Source: Sphaerospermopsis kisseleviana NIES-73
Lineage (GTDB): Bacteria > Cyanobacteriota > Cyanobacteriia > Cyanobacteriales > Nostocaceae
Assembly: GCF_002368075.1 (NCBI RefSeq)
Contig: NZ_AP018315.1
Coordinates: 124,001-188,000, forward strand
Direction of reading: 5' to 3'
DNA: 64,000 bases
The translations under genes and the position numbers were made by a program. Positions 18,548 to 27,437 of this stretch are shown here, piece after piece. Each line of letters opens with the position of its first letter. Position 1 is the stretch's first letter. The notes under the pieces were generated by a model, which saw only the letters and a list, made by a program, of their open reading frames with translations, did no database searches and was not told where the DNA came from.

Positions 18548-19690
18548 ATGTTAGGTCGAACAATACTAGCAGCTAATAACTTCGGTGCAGGGGATTTAAT
18601 TGAAAATGCCTCTGCTGGTGCCAGCTTGGTAGCAGAAGGTTTTAATGAACTATGGCAACAAACTCTTACAGGTGGATTATATGCTTCGCTGTGTAAAGTT
18701 GGAGTATTATTTGCAGTTGCTACCCTCGCATTATTCATGGTGCAATGGGGTAAGCAAATGATTAATGACGAAGAACAAAGGGCATTCAGTGAATTAATTT
18801 GGCCTTTAATTGTCACTGTTCTTCTTGCTAATAATGGTTCTCTACTAGCGAATAGCACTTTGGCACTGAGGGAATATATTAACAGTGTCAATAACTATAT
18901 ATTAGAGTACACGGCAGCAGACGCTGATTTGAGAGCAGCTTACCAACAAGCACTGGGACAAGCAGCATTAGAAACAGCCGTAGGTAATGCGATTCAAGAA
19001 TGTCGTTCTTCTCAATTATCAAATGAAGAAGGAATACAATGTCTCAAACAAGCAAGAGCAGATTTAGAAGCTAAATTTCCTGACATTTTTAAAGATGCAG
19101 AAGGTGGTAGCTATTTAGGAGCAGCAGACAGTTGGGTAACTCAAGGTTTGGATAAAATTAATCAAGCAGTTTCTGAAGCAGAAGGTGATGGTTTAGTGGG
19201 TAGTATTGCCAATAAATTTACTGCTGCATCTAGTGCTGCAATTGGTGCAGTTGTTACCACTTTTATTACCAGTTTATTATTAGCACTAAATAATGCTTAC
19301 CAATGGGGATTAGAACTAGCATTACTTCTCACTGCATTAATAGCTCCTTTAGCAGTAGGAGGTTCTTTAATGCCAATTGGTAATAAAGCAATTTTTGGTT
19401 GGTTAACAGGGTTTTTTACTGTTGGTCTTGCTAAACTTTCTTTCAACATTATTTTAGGTTTAGCTGGACAGTTAATTGCTACAGCCAAAGCTAGTCAACC
19501 GATGATTTTTTTGGCATTTATTGGTTTAGTTGCCCCATTTTTAGCCACAGGAATTGCTGCTGGAGGTGGTCTAGCAGTTCTAACTCAGCTTAATAATGGC
19601 GCTCAATGGTTAGCTAGTGGTGCTATCTCCGCAGGTAATATTGCTCTTTCTGCTAGTGTGTCACGAATAACAACAATGATTCGCAAATAA
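18548..19690 (+). CDS. VirB6/TrbL-like polytopic membrane protein
   Basis: This 380-residue protein has several strongly hydrophobic segments (about 50-66, 83-97, 230-248, 254-275, 285-308 and 317-345) and a soluble loop of about 110 residues in the middle. This is the usual shape of VirB6/TrbL, the inner-membrane channel component of type IV secretion. The last segment, GIAAGGGLAVL, is typical of helix-rich membrane cores. AGGAA lies upstream of the ATG. It sits between VirB5-like and VirB8-like genes. Confidence 0.65.
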   Translation: MLGRTILAANNFGAGDLIENASAGASLVAEGFNELWQQTLTGGLYASLCKVGVLFAVATLALFMVQWGKQMINDEEQRAFSELIWPLIVTVLLANNGSLLANSTLALREYINSVNNYILEYTAADADLRAAYQQALGQAALETAVGNAIQECRSSQLSNEEGIQCLKQARADLEAKFPDIFKDAEGGSYLGAADSWVTQGLDKINQAVSEAEGDGLVGSIANKFTAASSAAIGAVVTTFITSLLLALNNAYQWGLELALLLTALIAPLAVGGSLMPIGNKAIFGWLTGFFTVGLAKLSFNIILGLAGQLIATAKASQPMIFLAFIGLVAPFLATGIAAGGGLAVLTQLNNGAQWLASGAISAGNIALSASVSRITTMIRK

Positions 19691-19729
19691 GAATTTTATC
19701 AATAAGAACTTTATCAATTTTGAGAAATT

Positions 19730-20512
19730 ATGCTCAATCACACGAAATCTAAAATTCCAAAAAGGGAAGCATTACAGTTTTTAAGTTCTGGGCAATCGGT
19801 ATCTAATCCCATTGCTATTGTTGCTGTAATGTCTCTAATTTTTAGTTCTTTATCTTTTCTGTTACAAGTTTTTAATTATGGTGCAACCTCAACTTTAGCT
19901 CGTAAAAAGCCACCATCTTTAGTCCAGATTGCTGATGGGAATACAATCAATGTTAAAGCATTAGAACCTGATGACCGTTCAGCAGAAGTGATTAAAAAAT
20001 TTGTGGTTGATACTCTAGTGAAAATATTCAATTGGGATGGACTGATAAGATTAAATAAAAATGGAGAAATAATCACTCAACAAGATAATGGTATTAGTAT
20101 AAAAGTTAACAAAGTAACTGCACGAGTTACTACAAAAGCTTGGGAAGCTGCCTTTGCATTAAGTGAAGAACAAGATTTTCGATCTAGTTTTCTGAAAAAA
20201 TTAGCGGAACTTACACCACCCAGTGTTTTTCAAGGTGGTTTACAAAGTTCTTTAGTTCCAAGATATGTTAGTGAACCACGCAAGATAGGTCAAGGAAAAT
20301 GGCAGATAGATGTGATTGCTACTCTGGTGACTTTTAGTAAGGATGATAATGCTGGTAATGGAATAGCTTTTAATAAAACTGTGACGGTTCAAGCTATACA
20401 AAGTCCTCAAAAGCCTCCTGAAACAACAGAAATTGCTCATAAGATTTATTCGGTTCGCAGGTCAGGTTTAGAAATTATCGAAATCACGGATTTGAATTTA
20501 GGTAAGAATTGA
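19730..20512 (+). CDS. VirB8-like protein candidate
   Basis: This 260-residue protein has a single membrane anchor near residues 28-48 (AIVAVMSLIFSSLSFLLQVF) and an extracytoplasmic domain of about 200 residues. This is the VirB8/TrbF layout, an assembly factor linking the inner membrane to the core complex. Its position between VirB6- and VirB10-like genes agrees. The domain KWQIDVIATLVTF is consistent with the NTF2-like fold but does not prove it. Confidence 0.55.
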   Translation: MLNHTKSKIPKREALQFLSSGQSVSNPIAIVAVMSLIFSSLSFLLQVFNYGATSTLARKKPPSLVQIADGNTINVKALEPDDRSAEVIKKFVVDTLVKIFNWDGLIRLNKNGEIITQQDNGISIKVNKVTARVTTKAWEAAFALSEEQDFRSSFLKKLAELTPPSVFQGGLQSSLVPRYVSEPRKIGQGKWQIDVIATLVTFSKDDNAGNGIAFNKTVTVQAIQSPQKPPETTEIAHKIYSVRRSGLEIIEITDLNLGKN

Positions 20513-20681
20513 ATAATTTTAAACAACAAATATTGATTGATATTTTACCCTAATTAAATCCTAAAAGCAATGATTAAAACACAAACAACAATAGCAATTT
20601 ACAATGTTCCCTGTTCCCTAAAACTAAAAAACCTTGTATTTGACGAACATGGGAACTGCTATATATAAAATAGGTGAATTT

Positions 20682-22397
20682 ATGAACCCGATTTTAGAAA
20701 ATCAAACTGACCCTAACAAGATAAATAATTTACTCAATTTTCAAGAAGATGAAGAAGAAAATACCATTAGTGAGATTGAACATGAAAATATTATTCCTGA
20801 AACGGAAGCGGATGTAGAATTATCAGATGAATTGGCATTAATAGAAACACAACATTCACTTGTTAATTCTCCTTGGTCACGCACAATAGTAGTTGGGGGA
20901 GGATTTGGATTAGGATTTATTCTACTTTTTATGTTCCTTAATCCCATGATGAATGGCAAGGTAACTAAAGAAGAAGCAATACCAGAAGTTGCTACTACTT
21001 CTCCTTCTGAAGAAGAAGTTCCCAAACAAGATGGTGATATTTATGCCAAGTTAGCATTACAAAAACAAGCAGAGGAACTGGAGGCATTTAAAGAACAAAA
21101 TAGAGTCAGGCAAGAATTACCCGTTGCAAAACCGGATAAGCAGATAATTGAAAATTTGCCCAAAACTCAACCTATTTCTACTAAATCTGTCAGGAGGGAA
21201 ACATCATTAACATCCAACAGAGAACAACAACCTAGAAGAATTATCAGAACACAAAGACTTGAAGAATTGCCAATCGCACGCTATTCACCTCCAGTAAAAA
21301 CTGCTGTAACTTCAAGAATATTACCCCAACAAGAAACCACTTTTAAAACTTCTACAGAACCTACTGATCCTTTAGCAGAATTAGCAAGATTACGTTCTCT
21401 TGGTTCTGGTGGTCAAATTGATTATGCAGCAGCAATTACAAATGACAAACAGGAGGTAGCAAGCACGCAGACTCAAAATGTTGTCACATCTGATTATGTT
21501 CCTAGACGTAGGTCGAGTTATAACCGCGATTCTCAACTAGAAACAGAACTAGCAACAGTTACTACAAATCACTCAGAATCAGATTATGACAGCAATTTTG
21601 ATAATAGCAAAAGGGCGATTGAACAACTAAAAGCTAAGTGGAATCCGGTAATTAGTGCGAAAAGTTTAGATAAAAGTGATAACGTAACTAATTTCAATGA
21701 AAGCAACAATTATTCCCCAGAAGAAGCTGCTATTATTGAGGGCAGAGAAGAACAGTATTTAAGAGTAGGAGAACACGCTGCTGGGATATTAGAAACACCT
21801 GTTGTCTGGTCAGCAAATATTAATTCTCATAATTCTCACATTCAAAATAAGTTTGTGGTTAAACTCACCCAACCTTTACTAAGCAATATTGGGGAAGAAG
21901 CGATTCCTGCTAATACACTTTTGAGTGCAGAAATTCAAGAAGTTGATTCATCTGGGAGAGTTACTGCTGTAGTTACTGCCATTCTCAAAGATGGTACTGA
22001 ATATACATTACGACCAGGAACAATTGTTATACAGGGGAAAGAGGGAGAACCTTTAATTGCTAATCAATATCGGGACAAAGGTAAAGAGATTTTAAGCTTG
22101 GATGCAGGATTAGGTTTGATGTCAGGACTGGCCAAGGTGGGGGAGGTGGTTAATCAACCTGATATTCAAAGTAGCATTTCTCAATCCAATGGTGGGTTTA
22201 GCAGCATCCAAACCAGTAGAAGTGGCGATCGCTCTTTATTAGGTGCTTTTGCTCAAGGAGCGTTTGGTGCAGTTTCCAAACAGGTGGAGGAACGAAATCA
22301 AAAAGCGATCGCAGAAATTATGAAGCGACCCAACATTTGGTTTATCCGGCAAAATACCCAAATTACTGTTCAAGTAAATCGCTCTTTACGACTTTAA
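20682..22397 (+). CDS. virB10: VirB10/TrbI-like core complex protein
   Basis: A 571-residue protein with a cytoplasmic acidic N terminus, one membrane segment (about 67-90), a long low-complexity Gln/Lys/Thr-rich periplasmic linker, and a C-terminal barrel domain with the TrbI signature (NKFVVKLTQPLLSN, AIPANTLLSAEIQEVDSSGR, IVIQGKEGEPLIA). VirB10 spans the envelope and senses ATP use by the motor. I start it at 20682 because AGGTGA lies six bases upstream; a longer frame from 20634 has no such site. Confidence 0.75.
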   Translation: MNPILENQTDPNKINNLLNFQEDEEENTISEIEHENIIPETEADVELSDELALIETQHSLVNSPWSRTIVVGGGFGLGFILLFMFLNPMMNGKVTKEEAIPEVATTSPSEEEVPKQDGDIYAKLALQKQAEELEAFKEQNRVRQELPVAKPDKQIIENLPKTQPISTKSVRRETSLTSNREQQPRRIIRTQRLEELPIARYSPPVKTAVTSRILPQQETTFKTSTEPTDPLAELARLRSLGSGGQIDYAAAITNDKQEVASTQTQNVVTSDYVPRRRSSYNRDSQLETELATVTTNHSESDYDSNFDNSKRAIEQLKAKWNPVISAKSLDKSDNVTNFNESNNYSPEEAAIIEGREEQYLRVGEHAAGILETPVVWSANINSHNSHIQNKFVVKLTQPLLSNIGEEAIPANTLLSAEIQEVDSSGRVTAVVTAILKDGTEYTLRPGTIVIQGKEGEPLIANQYRDKGKEILSLDAGLGLMSGLAKVGEVVNQPDIQSSISQSNGGFSSIQTSRSGDRSLLGAFAQGAFGAVSKQVEERNQKAIAEIMKRPNIWFIRQNTQITVQVNRSLRL

Positions 22398-22439
22398 ACT
22401 ACCGAATACAAATTGATGAAAGTCTCCTGGAGGATGAAA

Positions 22440-23228
22440 ATGAACAAGTTTTTCTGGTTATCTCTAACTGTCACAGCTTCTTTGTTGGTCAATATTCCAT
22501 CTCAGGCACTACCGACACCAAGAACACAATTAACTAATACCAAAAGTTCTGTACGTATTATTCCCAGAAGCAAGGCCACAGGCACTCAAGCACAACTACA
22601 AACTGTAGAGGTATGGCCGGGACATGGTGTATCTATCTCTTTTTACAAAACTGGTGAGGTGATTCAACGAGTGTGGTTAGATGACCCTTCCCGCATACTT
22701 ATGGATGTAGATGGTTGTTTGCAAGGTTTGTCTGATAGGTCGAATTGTCAAAACCCAGGAGCAGGTTTAATTCATCTGAGACAAATTAAACCGGTTAATA
22801 TTCCTGGAATACCCACTGCTAAAAATGGCGCACACTTGACGGTGATCACGCAATCTTCAGCCGGGACTCGCCAAGTTTACAACTTTCGGGTGCTAACAAG
22901 CAAAGGTACTCCAGCCTATAGTACCATCTCTATCACTCCTGATGTCACCCGCAAAGAAACACCACCTACAGATTCTATCATTGTCACAACTATTACCAAA
23001 GGATTACAGGTAGCAGCAGAAAAAGGGTGGATAACTCCTAGTAATCCTTTATGGCAGAAACTACAACAACTAATTCAAGAGTTAGAGTCTGGTAAAAATC
23101 TAACCAGTGCTGCTCAAAGTGTTAAAGTTTCGCCTCAACTGGTTGAGCGTTTATTGCAATTAGGAACTGAATCAACTAAATCAAGTATTCCTGCTCAAAA
23201 AGGTAAGCATTTAACTGTCAGTAATTAG
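22440..23228 (+). CDS. VirB9/TraK-like secreted protein
   Basis: A 262-residue protein with a signal peptide (MNKFFWLSLTVTASLLVNIP, cleavage near SQA/LP). The middle, EVWPGHGVSISFYKTGEVIQ followed by RVWLDDPSRI, resembles the N-terminal beta domain of VirB9/TraK outer-core proteins. The C-terminal part is helical. The start at 22440 is set by GGAGG six bases upstream; the earlier ATGs at 22413 and 22434 sit before or against that site. It follows virB10 by about 40 bases. In most systems VirB9 precedes VirB10; the order is swapped here. Confidence 0.55.
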   Translation: MNKFFWLSLTVTASLLVNIPSQALPTPRTQLTNTKSSVRIIPRSKATGTQAQLQTVEVWPGHGVSISFYKTGEVIQRVWLDDPSRILMDVDGCLQGLSDRSNCQNPGAGLIHLRQIKPVNIPGIPTAKNGAHLTVITQSSAGTRQVYNFRVLTSKGTPAYSTISITPDVTRKETPPTDSIIVTTITKGLQVAAEKGWITPSNPLWQKLQQLIQELESGKNLTSAAQSVKVSPQLVERLLQLGTESTKSSIPAQKGKHLTVSN

Positions 23229-23319
23229 CTTTAAAGATTGAAACAAATAACAAGATAAAAATACACCAGAATTCAGGAGTCAGAAGTAAAACTGTCTTTG
23301 TGTATAGGTTTTAATTTAG

Positions 23320-23402
23320 ATTCTGTACCTCATTGATCTGCAATCTGCTGTCAGAAGTGTGTAAATTAGGGATCATCCCAAATGTGTAAGTTTATTTTTC
23401 AG
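23320..23402. repeat. Dispersed repeat cluster
   Basis: Two repeats lie here. TGTACCTCATTGATCTGCAA (near 23326) recurs in variant form near 11335 and 49250 (TGTACCTC...CTGCTGTA). GGGATCATCCCAAATGTGTA (near 23369) matches the right end of the MITE at 17162-17318. Neither is coding. They may be solo ends of mobile elements. Confidence 0.5.
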
Positions 23403-23440
23403 GTGTTCATTCTAAGAATTAAGGTAATCAAGGTGTAAAT

Positions 23441-24727
23441 ATGTTACATAATCCTCAATCTCGAAATAATCACCAACTCGTTCAAAGCACAAAAAATAAT
23501 CATTTTAATTTAAAATCCAATATCAAATACTGGATGTTTTTGGGTTTATGTACAAGTTTATTATTGCATGGCTTAATATCCTTTCGCCATCATAATTTAC
23601 TTGGTTATATTTTAGGAATTCAGCCAGCAACAGCATCTCCTACACCAACAGTGAACACTATCCCTAGTAAATATATAAATAATGCACCAGTTCCTGATTG
23701 GCAAAGCATTACATTTAAATCTTTTGTTTTCTCTAGTCCTGGTAGTGTTGAACTTCCCAATGTTGAATTTCCTGGATATAAATCAATCAGAAGTTGGCAA
23801 GCAGGACAAAGTTTAGATGAAGTGATGGAATTGGGAGATTTTGAAAATGTATTTAATTTAGAAAATTTCAGTTTACAAACAATTGGTCAACTGAGTGGTA
23901 TTTCTCTGGTAAATACTAAGTTATCAGATTTTCAAACGATTAAATGGCAAACTGTCCCTGAATTAACTAAAGCCATTCCTACTCTAGTTAATGAATATGT
24001 AGAAAATGTATTACCTATTCAAGATTTGATTAAAAAGATATTGGGTGGTACGAATATTAATGGACAAACAATAGGAGAAATCATCAATGATTTACCACAG
24101 ATAAAAGATATAGAGTTAGGAGAAATTGATTTATCTCAATATAAACTAACTTCCATTCCTGGAATAGAAAAAACTGCTCTTAAACAATTTAGTAATTGGC
24201 AGAATACTAGCATATCAAAAATACCTGGACTAAATCAGGTAACATTCGCTAATTTTCCCAATGCACCTGTACCCCAAGGAAGTATTGTTGGTAAATTAGA
24301 TTTGCCATTAAAGGAAGTAGAATCAAACCGACAACGTTCGATTAGTGGTAGTGACCAAGTTGGATTTAATATTCCATGTACTAACAACTGCGCTCACATA
24401 GAATTATCAGGTGCAGGTGGAATCACAGGTACTCAATGGATGAGTGGTAAATTTCAACAAGTAAAGGGTGGGTTTGGGATATTAGGCAATCTTAATGGTG
24501 GAAAAGAACCGACAGGAAGGCATCCTTTTGGTAAGGGATTTAAACAAGCTGTGTGGGATATTAATGAAGGTGATGGAACTGCATCAACAGCTATTTTCTT
24601 CCGCATTTGTCGGCGAGGTGGTTGGTTTGATTTAGGTTGTTCCCCTTATTTCATTGGACCGTTTCCTTTTTTCATATATCAAGAAAAATCACCTATATTT
24701 CTTGGTACTCCTTTAACAGTTCCCTAG
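23441..24727 (+). CDS. Unrecognised membrane-anchored protein in the conjugation cluster
   Basis: A 428-residue protein with one hydrophobic segment near residues 31-47 (WMFLGLCTSLLLHGLI), then a Pro/Thr-rich stretch and a large extracytoplasmic region. The middle has repetitive, leucine-rich-like strands (LENFSLQTIGQLSGISLVNT, SIPGIEKTALKQFSNW). The C-terminal 120 residues hold four Cys (IPCTNNC, FRICRR, LGCSPY) that may form disulfides. It lies between the VirB9-like and VirD4-like genes, so a role in pilus tip, surface contact or channel assembly is an inference from position. Confidence 0.6.
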   Translation: MLHNPQSRNNHQLVQSTKNNHFNLKSNIKYWMFLGLCTSLLLHGLISFRHHNLLGYILGIQPATASPTPTVNTIPSKYINNAPVPDWQSITFKSFVFSSPGSVELPNVEFPGYKSIRSWQAGQSLDEVMELGDFENVFNLENFSLQTIGQLSGISLVNTKLSDFQTIKWQTVPELTKAIPTLVNEYVENVLPIQDLIKKILGGTNINGQTIGEIINDLPQIKDIELGEIDLSQYKLTSIPGIEKTALKQFSNWQNTSISKIPGLNQVTFANFPNAPVPQGSIVGKLDLPLKEVESNRQRSISGSDQVGFNIPCTNNCAHIELSGAGGITGTQWMSGKFQQVKGGFGILGNLNGGKEPTGRHPFGKGFKQAVWDINEGDGTASTAIFFRICRRGGWFDLGCSPYFIGPFPFFIYQEKSPIFLGTPLTVP

Positions 24728-24877
24728 ATAATTTAATGTTTTTTGAAGTTGCATTTTAGTGGAGATAGGATGTTATGTGTAATGAGAGTTTATATATCGT
24801 GCTGATATCACAATTTTATCTAATTTGTGTTTTTAGAGGATGCGTGACAAAGCATAAATAGATTTTTTATTTCACGC

Positions 24878-25133
24878 AGAGGCGCAGAGAACACAAAGAA
24901 GAGAATTGCAACAAAAAATAATTTTTTATGACTGATACAGAACTAATATAGGCATCCTATTTGATTTCTGAAAAAATCAGTTACACTTAATTTTTCATAA
25001 TCCTCTTACCTGCCTAAAAAAACTATCAGCAATCAAATCATATTACTATATATGTTTTAAAATATTCATCTACAACAACTTTCAAATTTTCAAACCACAC
25101 TCTTGCGCTCTTCTCTGCGCCTCCGCGTCTGGA
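24878..25133. repeat. Inverted dispersed repeat pair in a 508-bp gap
   Basis: ACGCAGAGGCGCAGAG (about 24885-24900) and CTCTGCGCCTCCGCGT (about 25114-25129) are inverted copies of the cyanobacterial repeat related to GCAGAGGCGCAGAG. They bracket about 210 bp of AT-rich non-coding DNA. Variants occur at about 41615-41720 and 45480-45510. The rest of 24728-25235 holds nothing recognisable and presumably contains the coupling-protein promoter. Confidence 0.6.
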
Positions 25134-25235
25134 GCGTGAGATAAAGAAAATGTAGTTATCTACTTGAAATGGCTGTAATACTAAATTTCTCAATCTTAGA
25201 TTTAGATCAATCATTTTGAAATTTATATAATCACA

Positions 25236-26966
25236 ATGAGTACAAACAACTTTATTTCCGAACTACAAAATCCCCAAGCACCAATTGGTAAATACACTCA
25301 TTACCTCTTCTCTTCTAATGGGTTAGTGCTGACAGGATTATTACTCGGTTTTGTCTTCCTACAAATATTATCGGGAACGAAAAAAGGCAAATTAGCTACC
25401 AGTTATTTTGGGGGAAGAAAGGAGAAAGCTAAAGCCAAAAAGAAAGCTATCAAACAAATAGCTAATCCTCAATGTGATAGTGCTACTCTCTATATTGGTA
25501 GACACAAATTTACAGGTAAAAAAACTCAAGATAAAGAACCAGGAAGTCCCATACCGTTATACATACCAGATGTACAAAGAGGAACGGCAGTCATTGGTGC
25601 GCCCGGTAGCGGTAAATCATTTTCTGCTATTAACCCGATGATTTATAGTGCCATTGACCAAGGTTTTCCAATTGTTTTATATGACTTTAAATACCCAACT
25701 CAAGCTAAAGTTGCCAGTTATGCCAAAAAGATGGGTTATAAAGTCCATATCTTCGCTCCTGGTTTCCCTGAAAGTGAGGTGTGTAATCCCCTTGATTTTC
25801 TCCGAGATTCTACGGACGCGGAAACAGCAAGGCAGTTAGCAACTGTAATCAACAAAAATTTCAAAATGATGGCTGCTAGTAATGAGGATGCTTTTTTTGG
25901 TCCTGCTGGTGACCAGTTGACCGAAGCTATCCTGATGCTGACTAAGCAAACTCAGTATCCAGATATTATGACAGCGGCGGCTATTTTGAGTAGCGATCGC
26001 ATGGTAGAAAGATTAATGGCTGCTAATCTCAATCCCTGGATTAAGATTGCTTTTGGTCAGTTGTTTAGTTCTGCTGGTTCTGAGAAAACGATTGCAGGTA
26101 TCGCCGGTACTGCCAGTTTGATGTTTACCCGGTTTATGAAAAAGAATACTTTGGGGTGTTTTGTGGGTAAGACGACTCTACCTCTGGAAATCAAGGGTAA
26201 GCAGATGATTATTTTTGGGTTAGATAGGGAACGACGGGATGCTGTGGGTCCACTGTTATGCAGTATTTTACACATGACGGTAGCTAAGGCGATCGCTAAA
26301 AAAAGGCAAGATCCATTAGTTGTTGTTCTCGATGAAGTGCCTTCTTTATACCTACCAGACCTGTTTAGATGGCTCAACGAATCTCGTAGTGAGGGTTTTT
26401 GCGGCATTCTGGGTTGGCAGAACATGGGACAGTTAGAGAAATACTACGGTAAGGAGGTTGCTAAAACCATGCTGGGTGCTTGCGGTACGAAGTTCATTTT
26501 TAATCCAGGTGAAGAAGAATCAGCGCGGTTGTTTAGTGCTTACCTGGGAGATGAAGAAATTAAGTATAAGCAAAAATCTAAAAGCACTGGGGGAGGTAAA
26601 AGCAGTACCTCAATTTCCGAACAGGATAAAACACGGAAGTTATTTGAACCAGCACAGTTTTTGAAGTTGCCACCGGGGAAGTGTATATTTATTAATCCGG
26701 CTTACTGTAATCAAAATGAAGCTTCTGTTCCTTTATTAAAAACAATTAAAATACCGAAAGTTTTAATTAATATTGAGCAAGAAAATGACTCTAGATGGAC
26801 AAGTTTGATTGCTCAATTAACAGAGAAAAGCACTCAACAACGTCCTACTCAAGAAGATTTAGATAAACGAGTGGCGGAGGTAAATAAATTATTTCCTGTT
26901 CCTCAGCAACCTGTACAAGCTGGTGCTGTACCATTACCTATTGATGCTTATAAAGGATTTTTCTAA
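25236..26966 (+). CDS. virD4: VirD4/TraD-like type IV coupling protein
   Basis: This 576-residue ATPase delivers the relaxase-DNA complex to the secretion channel. It has an N-terminal membrane segment (about 29-46), a basic cytoplasmic linker, Walker A GAPGSGKS (121-128) and Walker B PLVVVLDEVPS (about 365). A conserved later region includes ILGWQNMGQLEKYYG and GACGTKFIFNP. The family shares the RecA-like fold with VirB4 but has this shorter form. It stands alone after a 508-bp gap, so it may have its own promoter. Confidence 0.85.
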   Translation: MSTNNFISELQNPQAPIGKYTHYLFSSNGLVLTGLLLGFVFLQILSGTKKGKLATSYFGGRKEKAKAKKKAIKQIANPQCDSATLYIGRHKFTGKKTQDKEPGSPIPLYIPDVQRGTAVIGAPGSGKSFSAINPMIYSAIDQGFPIVLYDFKYPTQAKVASYAKKMGYKVHIFAPGFPESEVCNPLDFLRDSTDAETARQLATVINKNFKMMAASNEDAFFGPAGDQLTEAILMLTKQTQYPDIMTAAAILSSDRMVERLMAANLNPWIKIAFGQLFSSAGSEKTIAGIAGTASLMFTRFMKKNTLGCFVGKTTLPLEIKGKQMIIFGLDRERRDAVGPLLCSILHMTVAKAIAKKRQDPLVVVLDEVPSLYLPDLFRWLNESRSEGFCGILGWQNMGQLEKYYGKEVAKTMLGACGTKFIFNPGEEESARLFSAYLGDEEIKYKQKSKSTGGGKSSTSISEQDKTRKLFEPAQFLKLPPGKCIFINPAYCNQNEASVPLLKTIKIPKVLINIEQENDSRWTSLIAQLTEKSTQQRPTQEDLDKRVAEVNKLFPVPQQPVQAGAVPLPIDAYKGFF

Positions 26967-27044
26967 TTAGCAATGTTAACATAATTTAGATAGGGAGATT
27001 AAGAAACAGTTAGCCAAGATAGATTTTTCTCTGGAGGAATAGAA

Positions 27045-27365
27045 ATGATACAGGATAGTGAACGAAAAATTGTTTCAGAGTTTCGCTCCCAACTGGAAGC
27101 AATAATTCCCATTTTAGATTTGCGGGTATTTGGTTCACGAGCGCGGGGTGATGCTACAGACGAATCAGATTTAAATGTGTTTATTAAAGTTGCTGAATTA
27201 GATAGATACTGTCGAGAAAAAATTAGTGATATAGCCTGGGAAGTAGGTTTTAAATATGATCTAGTTATTTCCACCTTTGTAGTCACAGAAGCACAGGTAG
27301 AAAGGGGAGCTATGGGGGCTAGTCCCTTAGTGGCTAAGGTGTTACAAGAGGGTATTTCTATATGA
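27045..27365 (+). CDS. MNT-type minimal nucleotidyltransferase with altered motif
   Basis: A 106-residue protein with the minimal nucleotidyltransferase signature VFGSRARGDATDESDLN (residues about 28-44). MNT proteins are usually antitoxins that adenylylate a HEPN toxin, using GSx10DxD. Here the second Asp of DxD is Asn (DLN), which should weaken metal binding. No HEPN gene is adjacent, so the pair may be broken or the protein may act alone. GGAGGAATAGAA precedes the ATG. Confidence 0.75.
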   Translation: MIQDSERKIVSEFRSQLEAIIPILDLRVFGSRARGDATDESDLNVFIKVAELDRYCREKISDIAWEVGFKYDLVISTFVVTEAQVERGAMGASPLVAKVLQEGISI

Positions 27366-27437
27366 TAAATCAGCAACTAAAGTTATTAAATGAATCCTAT
27401 TAATCCTTAAATTCTGACTTAAAATGGATATATTAAT

